Source of the DNA: Rhizobium sp. WYJ-E13
GTDB taxonomy: Bacteria; Pseudomonadota; Alphaproteobacteria; Rhizobiales; Rhizobiaceae
Direction of reading: 5' to 3'
Assembly: GCF_018987265.1 (NCBI RefSeq)
Contig: NZ_CP076853.1
Span: forward strand, 2,666,001-2,730,000
Length of the DNA stretch: 64,000 bases
Shown: one piece after another, positions 35,674-43,990 of the stretch
How positions within the stretch are numbered: position 1 is the first letter of the stretch
How the letters are laid out: every line of letters begins with the position of its first letter
Position numbers and translations under genes: made by a program
The notes under the pieces: generated by a model
Database searches by the model: none
What the model saw: only the letters and a program-made list of their open reading frames with translations
What the model was told of the DNA's origin: nothing

Positions 35674-37320
35674 ATGGAATCCACTGTTGTCATGATCAAT
35701 CTGTTCGGCGCGATTGCGCTGCTGCTCTTCGGCTTGGCGCAGGTCAAGGACGGCGTCACGCGCGCTTTCGGAGCACGCTTGAGGACTGGGCTGGCGACTG
35801 GCACCGCAACCGGTCCACGATCGATCCTGTCGGGTTTCCTGGCAACGATCGCCCTGCAAAGTTCGACTGCGACGGCGCTGATGACGGCTTCTTTCGTGGA
35901 GCGCGATCTCATCAAGCCGCGCATGGCCCAGATCGTGCTGCTTGGCGCCAATGTCGGCACGGCCGTGACCGCCTGGATCGTCGCGACCGGCATCGAATGG
36001 CTTTCGCCCCTTCTCATCCTTGCCGGCATCGTGCTCTATCGCGGAGGCTCCAGCGCCCGTCACGGCGGCGGCGCGGCACTGATCGGCATTGGCCTCATGC
36101 TCCTCTCGCTGCATCTGCTCGGCAGCGCGACGGAGCCGATGCGCAACTCGCCGGCGCTGGCGGCCTTCATCGGCCTGCTCGGCGACGCCTGGCCCGTTGC
36201 GCTCGTATTGTCTGCAGCACTGGCCTTCATATCCTCGTCGAGTCTTGCGGTCGTCGTCCTGATCCTGTCGCTTGCCACAACAGGCATCGTATCGCCGGAA
36301 CTCATCATCGTTCTCGTCCTCGGCGCCAACCTCGGCGGCGCGATCCCTCCTGTCGTCGCCACACTCTCCGGCCCTGCCTCAGCCAAACGCGTCACACTCG
36401 GCAACCTCATCGTGCGGACCATGGGCTGCCTGATTGCGCTGCCGCTTGCCGGTTACGCCGCGCCACTCCTGCAAATGCTGCCTTTCGGCCCCGCCAAGCT
36501 GCCGGTCGATGCGCATCTGATTTTCAACATCCTGCTCGCTGGCCTCGCATGGCCTTTCTCGCGGATGCTCTCCACCTTCGCCGCCCGCCTCGTGCCCGAT
36601 GATGCGCAGCCGGATCAGGGACCAAAATTCCTCGACATGCAGGAATTGTCGACGCCCGTCGTGGCGCTTGCCAGCGCGACCCGCGAGGTGCTCAGCGTCG
36701 GCGATCTCATCGAACGCATGCTGCTGCGCGCCTCCGAAGCCTTCGAACGTAACGACATGTCCAAGCTCGCCGAGATCCCGGCGCTCGAAAAACGCGTCGA
36801 CCTGCTGCAGCAGGAAGTGAAAGTCTACCTGTCCAGACTCGGGCGTGGCGGCCTGAGCGACGAGAACGCCCGCCGCTCGATCGTTATAATCGACTACGCG
36901 ATCAACCTCGAGCACATGGGCGACATCATCGAGAAAGGCTTGCTGGAGCAGGTCGGCAAGAAGGTTTCGCTCGGCCTGAAATTCTCCGAAGACGGCTACA
37001 GGGAATTGCGCAAGCTATTCGATCTGACGATCGACAATCTGCGCGTCGCTCAGACGATCTTCGTTACCCGCGATTTCAACCTCGCCCGACAAATGATGGA
37101 AGTGAAGGTCGAGGTGCGCCGGATGGAGAAACAATCGGCCGAGCGGCATCTGAAGCGCTTGCGCGATGGGCGTGACGACAGCCTGCAGACGAGTTCGCTC
37201 CATCTCGATATGCTGCGCGACCTGAAGCGCATCAACGCTCACATCGTGTCTGTGGCACATCCGATCCTCGATGAAAGCGGCCTTCTGATCGAAAGCCGCC
37301 TGCGTGATGCGGCAGAATAG
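35674..37320 (+). CDS. Na/Pi cotransporter-family protein with PhoU-like tail
   Basis: 548 aa. The N-terminal half has the twin Na/Pi-cotransporter repeats with QSSTATALMTASFV and ISSSSLAVVVLILSLATTGIV, each in a hydrophobic helix pair. The C-terminal third (about 345-545) is helical and PhoU-like (HMGDIIEKGLLEQV). This architecture is typical of bacterial NptA/YjbB-type proteins for phosphate movement. It ends two bases from a convergent small gene. I saw no Pho box upstream. Confidence 0.9.
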   Translation: MESTVVMINLFGAIALLLFGLAQVKDGVTRAFGARLRTGLATGTATGPRSILSGFLATIALQSSTATALMTASFVERDLIKPRMAQIVLLGANVGTAVTAWIVATGIEWLSPLLILAGIVLYRGGSSARHGGGAALIGIGLMLLSLHLLGSATEPMRNSPALAAFIGLLGDAWPVALVLSAALAFISSSSLAVVVLILSLATTGIVSPELIIVLVLGANLGGAIPPVVATLSGPASAKRVTLGNLIVRTMGCLIALPLAGYAAPLLQMLPFGPAKLPVDAHLIFNILLAGLAWPFSRMLSTFAARLVPDDAQPDQGPKFLDMQELSTPVVALASATREVLSVGDLIERMLLRASEAFERNDMSKLAEIPALEKRVDLLQQEVKVYLSRLGRGGLSDENARRSIVIIDYAINLEHMGDIIEKGLLEQVGKKVSLGLKFSEDGYRELRKLFDLTIDNLRVAQTIFVTRDFNLARQMMEVKVEVRRMEKQSAERHLKRLRDGRDDSLQTSSLHLDMLRDLKRINAHIVSVAHPILDESGLLIESRLRDAAE

Positions 37321-37322
37321 GT

Positions 37323-37583
37323 TCAGTCGGCGGAAGGCAGGCGGCGCATGGTGAATTCGATCTGGTCGCCCTCGAGCTGGCGCCAGCTCTCCACTTCGGT
37401 CCAGTAGGCGGCCTTGGGATATTCGTCGAACCATTCGCGCGCCTTGGCGCGTGCTTCGATAAGCCCCATCCTGTATGTCTCGCGGACAAAATGATCTTTT
37501 TGCCGGGCGGACGCTTCTGCCCGATGCTTTGCGATCCTGCGCTTCAAGCCTTCGAAGGGCGGAGGCCCCGGAATTTTCGCCAT
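37323..37583 (-). CDS. Small conserved hypothetical protein
   Basis: 86 aa from ATG 37581-37583, with GAGGTAGG upstream. It has no hydrophobic segment and is rich in charged and aromatic residues (KDHFVRETYRMGLIEARAKAREWFDEYP), suggesting a small helical cytoplasmic protein. I recognise no family. It is convergent with the Na/Pi gene and divergent from hemF. Confidence 0.65.
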   Translation of the reverse strand: MAKIPGPPPFEGLKRRIAKHRAEASARQKDHFVRETYRMGLIEARAKAREWFDEYPKAAYWTEVESWRQLEGDQIEFTMRRLPSAD

Positions 37584-37651
37584 GAAACCTACCTCTGTAC
37601 GGAACGTAGTATCGAAGTTCAGCCTTTGCGAGTCGAATCTTGTAAGCTCTT

Positions 37652-37692
37652 GCAGGTGCGTCCCGCTGCTGGCAGGCCTCTGCCTCACCTGC
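37652..37692 (+). promoter_or_regulatory. Nested hairpin in the hemF leader
   Basis: GCAGGTG (37652-37658) and CACCTGC (37686-37692) are perfect inverted copies, with a second stem inside them, GGCAG/CTGCC around GCCT (37671-37684). It lies 36 bases before the hemF start. It could be an operator or RNA structure; no FNR-type box was seen. Confidence 0.4.
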
Positions 37693-37727
37693 TAAACCAC
37701 TGTTGAGATCAGGAAAGAGCGAATCGC

Positions 37728-38639
37728 ATGGAAAGACCGGAACTGCCGATCGGCCTGCCCGAAGACATCGAGGACAAGAAGACCGCCGCCCGAACATGGT
37801 TCGAGGGGCTACGGGACACGATCTGCGCATCCTTCGAAGCGCTGGAGGATGAGCTCGAAGGCCCTCTCTCCGATCAGGAGCCCGGCCGCTTCGTCGCCAA
37901 GGACTGGTCGCGTGAAAATGGTGCGGGCGGCGGTGGCCGCATGTCGATGATGGAAGGCCGCGTCTTCGAGAAGGTCGGAGTCCACACCTCCACGGTCTTC
38001 GGCGAATTCGCGCCCGACTTCCGCGCCCAGATCCCAGGCGCCAGCGAGGATCCACGCTTCTGGGCGTCGGGCATTTCGCTGATCGCCCATCCCGTCAATC
38101 CCAACGTGCCGGCCGTTCACATGAACACCCGCATGGTCGTCACTACCAGCCGATGGTTCGGTGGTGGTGCCGATCTGACGCCGGTGCTCGGACGCCGCCG
38201 AACACAGGAAGATGAAGACACACAACTCTTCCACAAGGCCATGGAAATCACCTGCCGCAACCACGCGGTCGCCGATTACGATGCCTACAAGAAATGGTGC
38301 GACGACTATTTCTTCCTCAGACATCGCAACGAAGCACGTGGCGTCGGCGGCATCTTCTACGACTGGCTGCATTCCAGCGAGGAGGCCGGCGGCTGGAATG
38401 CCGATTTCGCCTTCACGCGGGATGTCGGCCGGGCCTTCTCCATGGTCTATCCCAAGATCGTCCGCTCAAACTTTAACAAGGAGTGGACGGAGGCCGACCG
38501 TGACGAACAATTGATTCGCCGTGGCCGCTATGTCGAGTTTAATCTGCTCTACGACCGGGGGACGATCTTCGGCCTGAAAACCGGCGGCAATGTCGAATCC
38601 ATTCTCTCATCCCTGCCGCCTGTCGTACGCTGGCCATAG
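37728..38639 (+). CDS. hemF: Oxygen-dependent coproporphyrinogen-III oxidase
   Basis: 303 aa. It converts coproporphyrinogen III to protoporphyrinogen IX using O2, in the cytoplasm. The family pattern is strong: [42 protein letters not shown] and [16 protein letters not shown], ending [18 protein letters not shown]. Length is normal. It serves the haem supply, including that of cytochrome bc1. The leader has a nested hairpin. Confidence 0.96.
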   Translation: MERPELPIGLPEDIEDKKTAARTWFEGLRDTICASFEALEDELEGPLSDQEPGRFVAKDWSRENGAGGGGRMSMMEGRVFEKVGVHTSTVFGEFAPDFRAQIPGASEDPRFWASGISLIAHPVNPNVPAVHMNTRMVVTTSRWFGGGADLTPVLGRRRTQEDEDTQLFHKAMEITCRNHAVADYDAYKKWCDDYFFLRHRNEARGVGGIFYDWLHSSEEAGGWNADFAFTRDVGRAFSMVYPKIVRSNFNKEWTEADRDEQLIRRGRYVEFNLLYDRGTIFGLKTGGNVESILSSLPPVVRWP

Positions 38640-38761
38640 GCTGCGAGAAGCGTGCTGATAAAATTGAAATACTATTCCGGTAAAATCCTGTTGAAAGGCC
38701 TTCATCAGAGCTGAGTGCGTCCTAAATGAGTCTTGTGCGTTACAATCGGAGGAGGATTGTC

Positions 38762-39037
38762 ATGACGATACAAAGCAGTTTGCCTGCTTCTGCAGGTATT
38801 CAGGAAACGTCTCGCGCCATCGACGCGCCCGAGTTTCTAACGCGCATCGCCGAAAACTTGAGAGCAAAAAGCGGCTCGGACCTGCCGCTCTCCTGCTTTG
38901 TCGAGCAGGTGAAATTGCAGCTCGCAGGCGGCAAGACTCCGGAAGAGCTTCAAGAGCAGGCAACGGGTGCTGCCAACAGCAACATGCCCGCCCACCTTTC
39001 GGACACCTACATGGCCTGGGCAATGCCCCATCCATAA
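38762..39037 (+). CDS. Small hypothetical protein
   Basis: 91 aa from ATG 38762 with a strong GGAGGAGG upstream. It has no signal peptide or membrane segment. The middle (FLTRIAENLRAKSGSDLPLSCFVEQVKLQLAGGKTPEEL) is predicted helical, with a conserved-looking cysteine. I do not recognise it. It stands between hemF and a DUF1059-type gene on the same strand. Confidence 0.6.
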   Translation: MTIQSSLPASAGIQETSRAIDAPEFLTRIAENLRAKSGSDLPLSCFVEQVKLQLAGGKTPEELQEQATGAANSNMPAHLSDTYMAWAMPHP

Positions 39038-39162
39038 ACAGAGCCTTTCGGCCGACATCCAGGTCGGCCGGAGCTTCCTCCACCGGAACCTTCTCCATTG
39101 CCGCACATTCCTCAGTCGCGCGAAAGCGCGATGGTTCTGTATTTCAGAGACAGGAGAAGACC

Positions 39163-39348
39163 ATGCGACTTTTCGAATGCGGTACGCTCGTTCCCGGATG
39201 CGATTGGCACACAAGGGCCGACAATGATGCTGAAGTCGTTCGCCGCACCGTCGAACATATGAGAACCGCCCACGGCGAAACGATCATTCGCGAAAATATG
39301 GTGGACAATATCAAGGCCCGCATCCGCGACGAAGCGAACGCGGCCTGA
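39163..39348 (+). CDS. DUF1059-type small protein
   Basis: 61 aa with CAGGAGAAG upstream of ATG 39163. MRLFECGTLVPGCDWHTRADNDAEVVRRTVEHM is the DUF1059 pattern (an N-terminal Cys, then CxW, then a helical segment with H-x-x-x-x-H). These are small, sometimes metal-binding, stress-associated proteins of unknown function. It ends two bases before the convergent CCA-transferase gene. Confidence 0.8.
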   Translation: MRLFECGTLVPGCDWHTRADNDAEVVRRTVEHMRTAHGETIIRENMVDNIKARIRDEANAA

Positions 39349-39350
39349 CC

Positions 39351-40607
39351 TCAACCGGCAATCTCCGAGAGCCGGGCGAGCAATGCCGCCCGGTCTAAAA
39401 CGAAATTCTCTTCCACCCACTGGTTTTCCAAGGTCGACAGGATTTCACCGACCTTCGGGCCGGCCTGCATACCTGTGGCCATAACATCTGCGCCATTCAG
39501 CGGAAACTGCGGCTTCTTCCAGATGCGTGCATGATCCAGAAGCTTCGAAAGCCGCGCCGAACGGCTCATTTCATCAAAACTACCATTCTCTGCTTTGCCG
39601 CGGGCAACGCCGAGAGCCAGTTTCAGCCGCACGATGATGCCGTCCACGCCCTTTCTGTAGAGCAGCTTCTCGAAGGCGGCAGCGGAAATCTCATCATTGA
39701 CTGGAGCGGCTTTTGCCCAGGCTCTGAAATAGGCGGCCTCTGCATTCGAAAATTTCAGGCGTGCGGCCAGTTCCTCCAGCCGCGCCGGATCGGGTGGAAT
39801 AATGGAGGCAAGCCGAAGCAAGGGATCAGGTGCCCAGCCGAGCGCGCGCTCGGTCGAAACGAGCGCCGGAATAGCATCGATGCCCCATTTTTCCGTTTCC
39901 GGCAGGATTTCCGAGAGAACCGCAACCTGCCGCATCCAGAGGAGCGCCCGGCCTGGATCTTCCGCCGACAGGAGCTTTTTGAGCTCCGACCAGACCCGTT
40001 CGGGCGACAGCGTTTTCAGCTTCGAACGCGCGGCGGATGACGCCCTCAGCCCTTCCGCATCGGGCCGTCCGGATCCGTACCAGGCGAAGAAACGGAAGAA
40101 GCGCAGGATGCGCAGATAATCCTCGGCGATCCGCGTCGCTGCATTGCCGATGAAGCGGATATTGCGCTTCTCGATATCAACGAGCCCGCCGACGAGATCG
40201 ATCACCTCGCCCGCAGCATTTGCGTAAAGCGCATTGATGGTAAGGTCGCGCCGTTCCGCATCCGACTGCCAGTCTGCACTGAAGGCCACCTTGGCGCGAC
40301 GGCCATCCGTTTCGACATCGGTACGCAATGTCGTCACTTCGAAGGGGCGGCCATCGATGACGAGCGTCACCGTTCCATGATCAATGCCGGTCGGCACCGC
40401 CTTGATGCTTGCTGTAGCGGCCCGCTCCATGACGGCTTCCGGCAGCAGCGTGGTGGCGATATCGATATCGGCGACCGCAAGCCCCATCAGGCTGTTGCGC
40501 ACCGCGCCACCGACAACACGCCCTTCCCCGCCATCGGCGTTCAGCAGCGCAAAGACACGGCTGAGCGCCGGATCCTGAAACCAGGCGTGGTCGGCGACTG
40601 AGGTCAT
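39351..40607 (-). CDS. cca: CCA tRNA nucleotidyltransferase
   Basis: 418 aa. It adds or repairs the 3' CCA of tRNA. The nucleotidyltransferase head has VVGGAVRNSLMGLAVADIDIAT (GG motif and the DxD metal pair), then the RRDLTIN motif and a RNA-binding neck. Length fits the alphaproteobacterial class II form. Its start overlaps the Nudix stop by four bases (ATGA), so the operon DUF1285-Nudix-cca is translationally coupled. Confidence 0.94.
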   Translation of the reverse strand: MTSVADHAWFQDPALSRVFALLNADGGEGRVVGGAVRNSLMGLAVADIDIATTLLPEAVMERAATASIKAVPTGIDHGTVTLVIDGRPFEVTTLRTDVETDGRRAKVAFSADWQSDAERRDLTINALYANAAGEVIDLVGGLVDIEKRNIRFIGNAATRIAEDYLRILRFFRFFAWYGSGRPDAEGLRASSAARSKLKTLSPERVWSELKKLLSAEDPGRALLWMRQVAVLSEILPETEKWGIDAIPALVSTERALGWAPDPLLRLASIIPPDPARLEELAARLKFSNAEAAYFRAWAKAAPVNDEISAAAFEKLLYRKGVDGIIVRLKLALGVARGKAENGSFDEMSRSARLSKLLDHARIWKKPQFPLNGADVMATGMQAGPKVGEILSTLENQWVEENFVLDRAALLARLSEIAG

Positions 40608-41254
40608 GCATAGAGCCTTTCATAAAGCGTGCGGACGATGCCGGCGGTGATGCCCCAGATCATCCGTGTTTCATAGGGCATGCGGTAGAAATGCCGGTCG
40701 ATGCCGTCGACCACGCGTTTGTCCCGCGTGTGGTTGGCCGGGTTCATGAGAAAAGAAAGCGGCACCTCGAAAACATCGTCCACTTCGGTGGGGTTAGGCT
40801 GCAGCGAAAAACCCCGCTGCACAACGCCAAGGACGGGCGTGATGCGGAAGCCGGTGGACGACAGGTAGTTCGGCAGCCGCCCGACCGTTTCGACGAAACC
40901 GCCGCCAAGGCCGATCTCCTCTTCAGTCTCGCGGATCGCCGCCATCTCGGGCGAGACATCGTCGGGATCGATGGAACCACCGGGAAAGGCGATCTGGCCG
41001 GAATGCTTGCGAAGTGTCGACGTCCGCTTGGTGAAGATCACCTTCGCCTCATCGCCATCATCGACGACGGGCACCAGCACCGCCGCGTCGCGCAGCTTGA
41101 AGGTCTCGACCAGCGCAACGATATCGGGATTGAGCACATGATCGCCATGGTCGCGCCAGGCATGATCGATGGGTGCGCCGATCTGATTGAGCGCACGGCG
41201 ACGGAACTCGGCAGCCGAAAACGGGGGATAGGTTTTGCTGATCGCTTCGCTCAT
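40604..41254 (-). CDS. CoA pyrophosphatase (Nudix hydrolase)
   Basis: 216 aa. The Nudix box GGSIDPDDVSPEMAAIRETEEEIG matches the motif, including the catalytic RETEEE, with the CoA-type AFPGGSIDPDD start. NudL-type CoA pyrophosphatases hydrolyse CoA and derivatives. Its start overlaps the end of the DUF1285 gene by four bases and its stop overlaps the cca start. Confidence 0.9.
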   Translation of the reverse strand: MSEAISKTYPPFSAAEFRRRALNQIGAPIDHAWRDHGDHVLNPDIVALVETFKLRDAAVLVPVVDDGDEAKVIFTKRTSTLRKHSGQIAFPGGSIDPDDVSPEMAAIRETEEEIGLGGGFVETVGRLPNYLSSTGFRITPVLGVVQRGFSLQPNPTEVDDVFEVPLSFLMNPANHTRDKRVVDGIDRHFYRMPYETRMIWGITAGIVRTLYERLYA

Positions 41255-41886
41255 CGGGAGGCTGCTTCCAGTTCGTCGACAGGCATGATCGGAAAAGTCT
41301 CACCGCCGGAGCGGATGACGAACATGTCCCGGCCAGCGACCTCGGCCACCTCGCCGAGCTCGACCAATTCATACATCACAGCGCGTGAAACCAATGCTTC
41401 AAGCCGCCCCCGCACATGCAGATAGGGCTTCAGTTCACTGTCTTTCCCGTGCCCTGGCCCATGTTCTGGAAAACGCAGAGGATGATCCTTGCCGGCCTCA
41501 ATGACGTCGCCAACATTGGTGCGGAAGGTCAGAACCTTCTGTCCGTCCTTCTCGCTCGCGTTCATCTCGACGGCGACAAAGGGCGCATCGACGACCCTGA
41601 TGCCGACCTTTTCCACAGGAGTTACGAGGTAGGTCTTGCCGTCTTCATCTTTCCTCAAAACGGTGGAAAAGAGCTGGACCAGCGGCTGCCGGCCGATCGG
41701 CGTGCCCATGTAGAACCACGTGCCATCCGCCCGGATTTCCATGTCGATATCGCCGCAAAAGGGCGGATTCCATTTCTCGACAGGCGGCAAACCGCGCTTT
41801 TTGCCGGATTTCGCCTCGGAGGCGCGCGAAATCAGCGCGGCAAGCCCCGCTGCATCCGCCGTATGCCTCATTTCCTCGGCTGCCAT
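41251..41886 (-). CDS. DUF1285 domain-containing protein
   Basis: 211 aa from ATG 41884-41886. WNPPFCGDIDMEIRADGTWFYMGTPIGRQPLV is the DUF1285 core, followed by a second domain with VGIRVVDAPFVAVEM. Structures of this family show a novel fold, with ligand unknown. First gene of the DUF1285-Nudix-cca operon. A TTG 27 bases upstream is possible but has no good binding site. Confidence 0.85.
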   Translation of the reverse strand: MAAEEMRHTADAAGLAALISRASEAKSGKKRGLPPVEKWNPPFCGDIDMEIRADGTWFYMGTPIGRQPLVQLFSTVLRKDEDGKTYLVTPVEKVGIRVVDAPFVAVEMNASEKDGQKVLTFRTNVGDVIEAGKDHPLRFPEHGPGHGKDSELKPYLHVRGRLEALVSRAVMYELVELGEVAEVAGRDMFVIRSGGETFPIMPVDELEAASR

Positions 41887-42051
41887 TCTTCCGTCCCGGT
41901 TTGCTTTTAACAAAATAAAGTCACGAGATAGTCATTTGAAACAAACTTGTCAGCCCGCAACATCTTCATAACTGTATCGGGTATGAGGCACGCCTATTAA
42001 AGTCAGACGATTCGCAGCCGAATGATTCAGCCGTTGGAGACGCCCGTGGGT

Positions 42052-43056
42052 ATGATCAAGACCGAAGCCAGCCTCGATGAACAGGCGATTGTCGCCGCCG
42101 CAGAAAGAGCGCTTTCCGATATCGCCGCCATTCGCACGGAAGTTTCCAAGGTCATCTTCGGTCAGGAAAGCGTAGTCGAAAACACGCTTCTCGCCGTTCT
42201 CTCCGGTGGTCATGCGCTTCTCGTCGGTGTTCCCGGCCTTGCCAAGACGAGACTCGTGACGACGCTCGGCGAAGTTCTCGGCCTTGCCGCCAACCGCATC
42301 CAGTTCACACCCGACCTCATGCCCTCGGATATTCTCGGCTCCGAAGTCATGGATCAGGACGAGAGCGGCCGCCGATCCTTTCGTTTCGTCAAGGGTCCGG
42401 TCTTCGCCCAGCTTCTGATGGCCGACGAAATCAACCGCGCCTCCCCGCGAACCCAGTCGGCACTGCTGCAGGCGATGCAGGAATATCATATCACGATTGC
42501 CGGCCAGCGTTATGACCTGCCGTCGCCCTTCCACGTTCTGGCGACACAGAACCCGCTGGAACAGGAAGGCACCTATCCGCTTCCCGAAGCCCAGCTCGAC
42601 CGCTTCCTGCTGCAGGTCGACGTCCACTATCCCGAGCTTGCTGCCGAACGCCAGATCCTGCTGGAAACCACGGGCCTGACCGAAGCCAAGCCCGAACCGG
42701 TTATCAATGCCGCGCGTCTCGCGGAAATCCAGACGCTCGTGCGCCAGATGCCGGTCAGCGACACCGTCGTCGACGCAATCCTTTCGCTGGTTCGCTCCGC
42801 CCGTCCGGGCCAGGGCAATGCGTCCACCGACAAGCACGTCGCCTGGGGTCCCGGCCCGCGCGCCGGCCAGGCAATGATGCTCTGCGCCCGCGCCCGCGCA
42901 CTCTACGAAGGTCGCCTGGCGCCCTCGCTCGACGATATCTACGCACTCGCCGAGCCTGTTCTGGAGCACCGCATGGCGCTGACCTTCGCCGCCCGTGCCG
43001 AGGGCATGTCGGTGCGCGACGTCATCGCCGGACTGGTCAAGCAGGCAAAGGGATAA
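42052..43056 (+). CDS. MoxR-family AAA+ ATPase
   Basis: 334 aa from ATG 42052 (GGAGA at 42036-42040; GTG 42046 and ATG 42022 are alternatives). Motifs: GVPGLAKT (Walker A variant), FVKGPVFAQLLMADEINRASPRTQSALLQAM (Walker B and sensor), ATQNPLEQEGTYPLPEAQLDRF, and a C-terminal helical lid. MoxR ATPases remodel or activate partner proteins, usually VWA/DUF58 proteins encoded next to them, as here. First gene of a four-gene operon. Confidence 0.93.
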   Translation: MIKTEASLDEQAIVAAAERALSDIAAIRTEVSKVIFGQESVVENTLLAVLSGGHALLVGVPGLAKTRLVTTLGEVLGLAANRIQFTPDLMPSDILGSEVMDQDESGRRSFRFVKGPVFAQLLMADEINRASPRTQSALLQAMQEYHITIAGQRYDLPSPFHVLATQNPLEQEGTYPLPEAQLDRFLLQVDVHYPELAAERQILLETTGLTEAKPEPVINAARLAEIQTLVRQMPVSDTVVDAILSLVRSARPGQGNASTDKHVAWGPGPRAGQAMMLCARARALYEGRLAPSLDDIYALAEPVLEHRMALTFAARAEGMSVRDVIAGLVKQAKG

Positions 43057-43069
43057 GGAAGCACAGCGC

Positions 43070-43990
43070 GTGGCATCCATCGGACAGATCGTCAACCCGA
43101 CGTCAGGCAATGATGCCCTTTCCCGCGCAAGGCAGCGGGCTGCCCTCGTGCCGGATTGCCTTGTTGAAGCCAAGCGCATCGCCAACACCGTGATTGCCGG
43201 CTGGCATGGCCGCCGCAAACGCGGCATCGGTGAGAATTTCTGGCAGTTCCGCCCCTATAGCGAAGGCGAAAGCCTGTCGCGCATCGACTGGCGCCGCTCC
43301 GCCCGTGACGATCACACCTATGTGCGCGACCGCGAATGGGAAGCCGCTCACACGATCTGGCTCTGGGCCGACATGTCGCCCTCGATGATGTACAAGTCGA
43401 CCTATGGCAGCGTGTCCAAGGAGAGCCGGGCGCTGGTCATCATGCTGGCGCTCGCCGAAATCCTCGCCCGCTCCGGCGAACGCATCGGCTGCCCCGGCGT
43501 GATGGAACCGATCTCCGCCCGCAATGCAGCCGAAAGGCTCGCAGCCGCCCTTATGCACACGCCGTTGACCGGCGGCCTGCCCGAAACCGTGATGGTGCGC
43601 GGCTGGAGCGATCTCATCCTCATAGGTGATTTCCTCGATGACGCGCCGGCTATCATGGCCCGTCTTGGGCCCCTCGCCCGCCGCGGCCTGCGTGGCCATG
43701 TGGTCGAGATCGCCGATCCGGCCGAGGAGATCTTCCCCTATAACGGCCGCACCGAGTTCACCGATCCGGAGACCGGCGAAAGGCTGACATCGGGCCGCGC
43801 CGAGAGCCTGCGCGAAGACTATCGCAACGCCTATCTGGCTCGACGCGAAAATCTCGGGCAATCGCTGCGCCACCTCGGCTGGACCTTCGTCAGCCACCGC
43901 ACCGATCACTTGGCGTCCGAAGCGCTGGTCGCCGTCCATATGTATCTTTCCGGCATGCCGGCAAAGGCAACGCATGGAGGACAGCTTTGA
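43070..43990 (+). CDS. DUF58 domain-containing protein
   Basis: 306 aa from a GTG at 43070 with AAGGAAG upstream. The DUF58 signature is present (GRRKRGIGENFWQFRPYSEGESLSRIDWRRSARDDHTYVRDREWE). A VWA-like central part (IWLWADMSPSMMYKS, resembling DxSxS) suggests a metal-ion adhesion fold. DUF58 proteins are the usual partners of MoxR. The stop overlaps the next gene's TTG start (TTGA). Confidence 0.9.
   Translation: MASIGQIVNPTSGNDALSRARQRAALVPDCLVEAKRIANTVIAGWHGRRKRGIGENFWQFRPYSEGESLSRIDWRRSARDDHTYVRDREWEAAHTIWLWADMSPSMMYKSTYGSVSKESRALVIMLALAEILARSGERIGCPGVMEPISARNAAERLAAALMHTPLTGGLPETVMVRGWSDLILIGDFLDDAPAIMARLGPLARRGLRGHVVEIADPAEEIFPYNGRTEFTDPETGERLTSGRAESLREDYRNAYLARRENLGQSLRHLGWTFVSHRTDHLASEALVAVHMYLSGMPAKATHGGQL

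Noticed and set aside
41950..43227. 425-codon minus-strand open frame
   Set aside because: Antisense to the MoxR gene; no recognisable motif.
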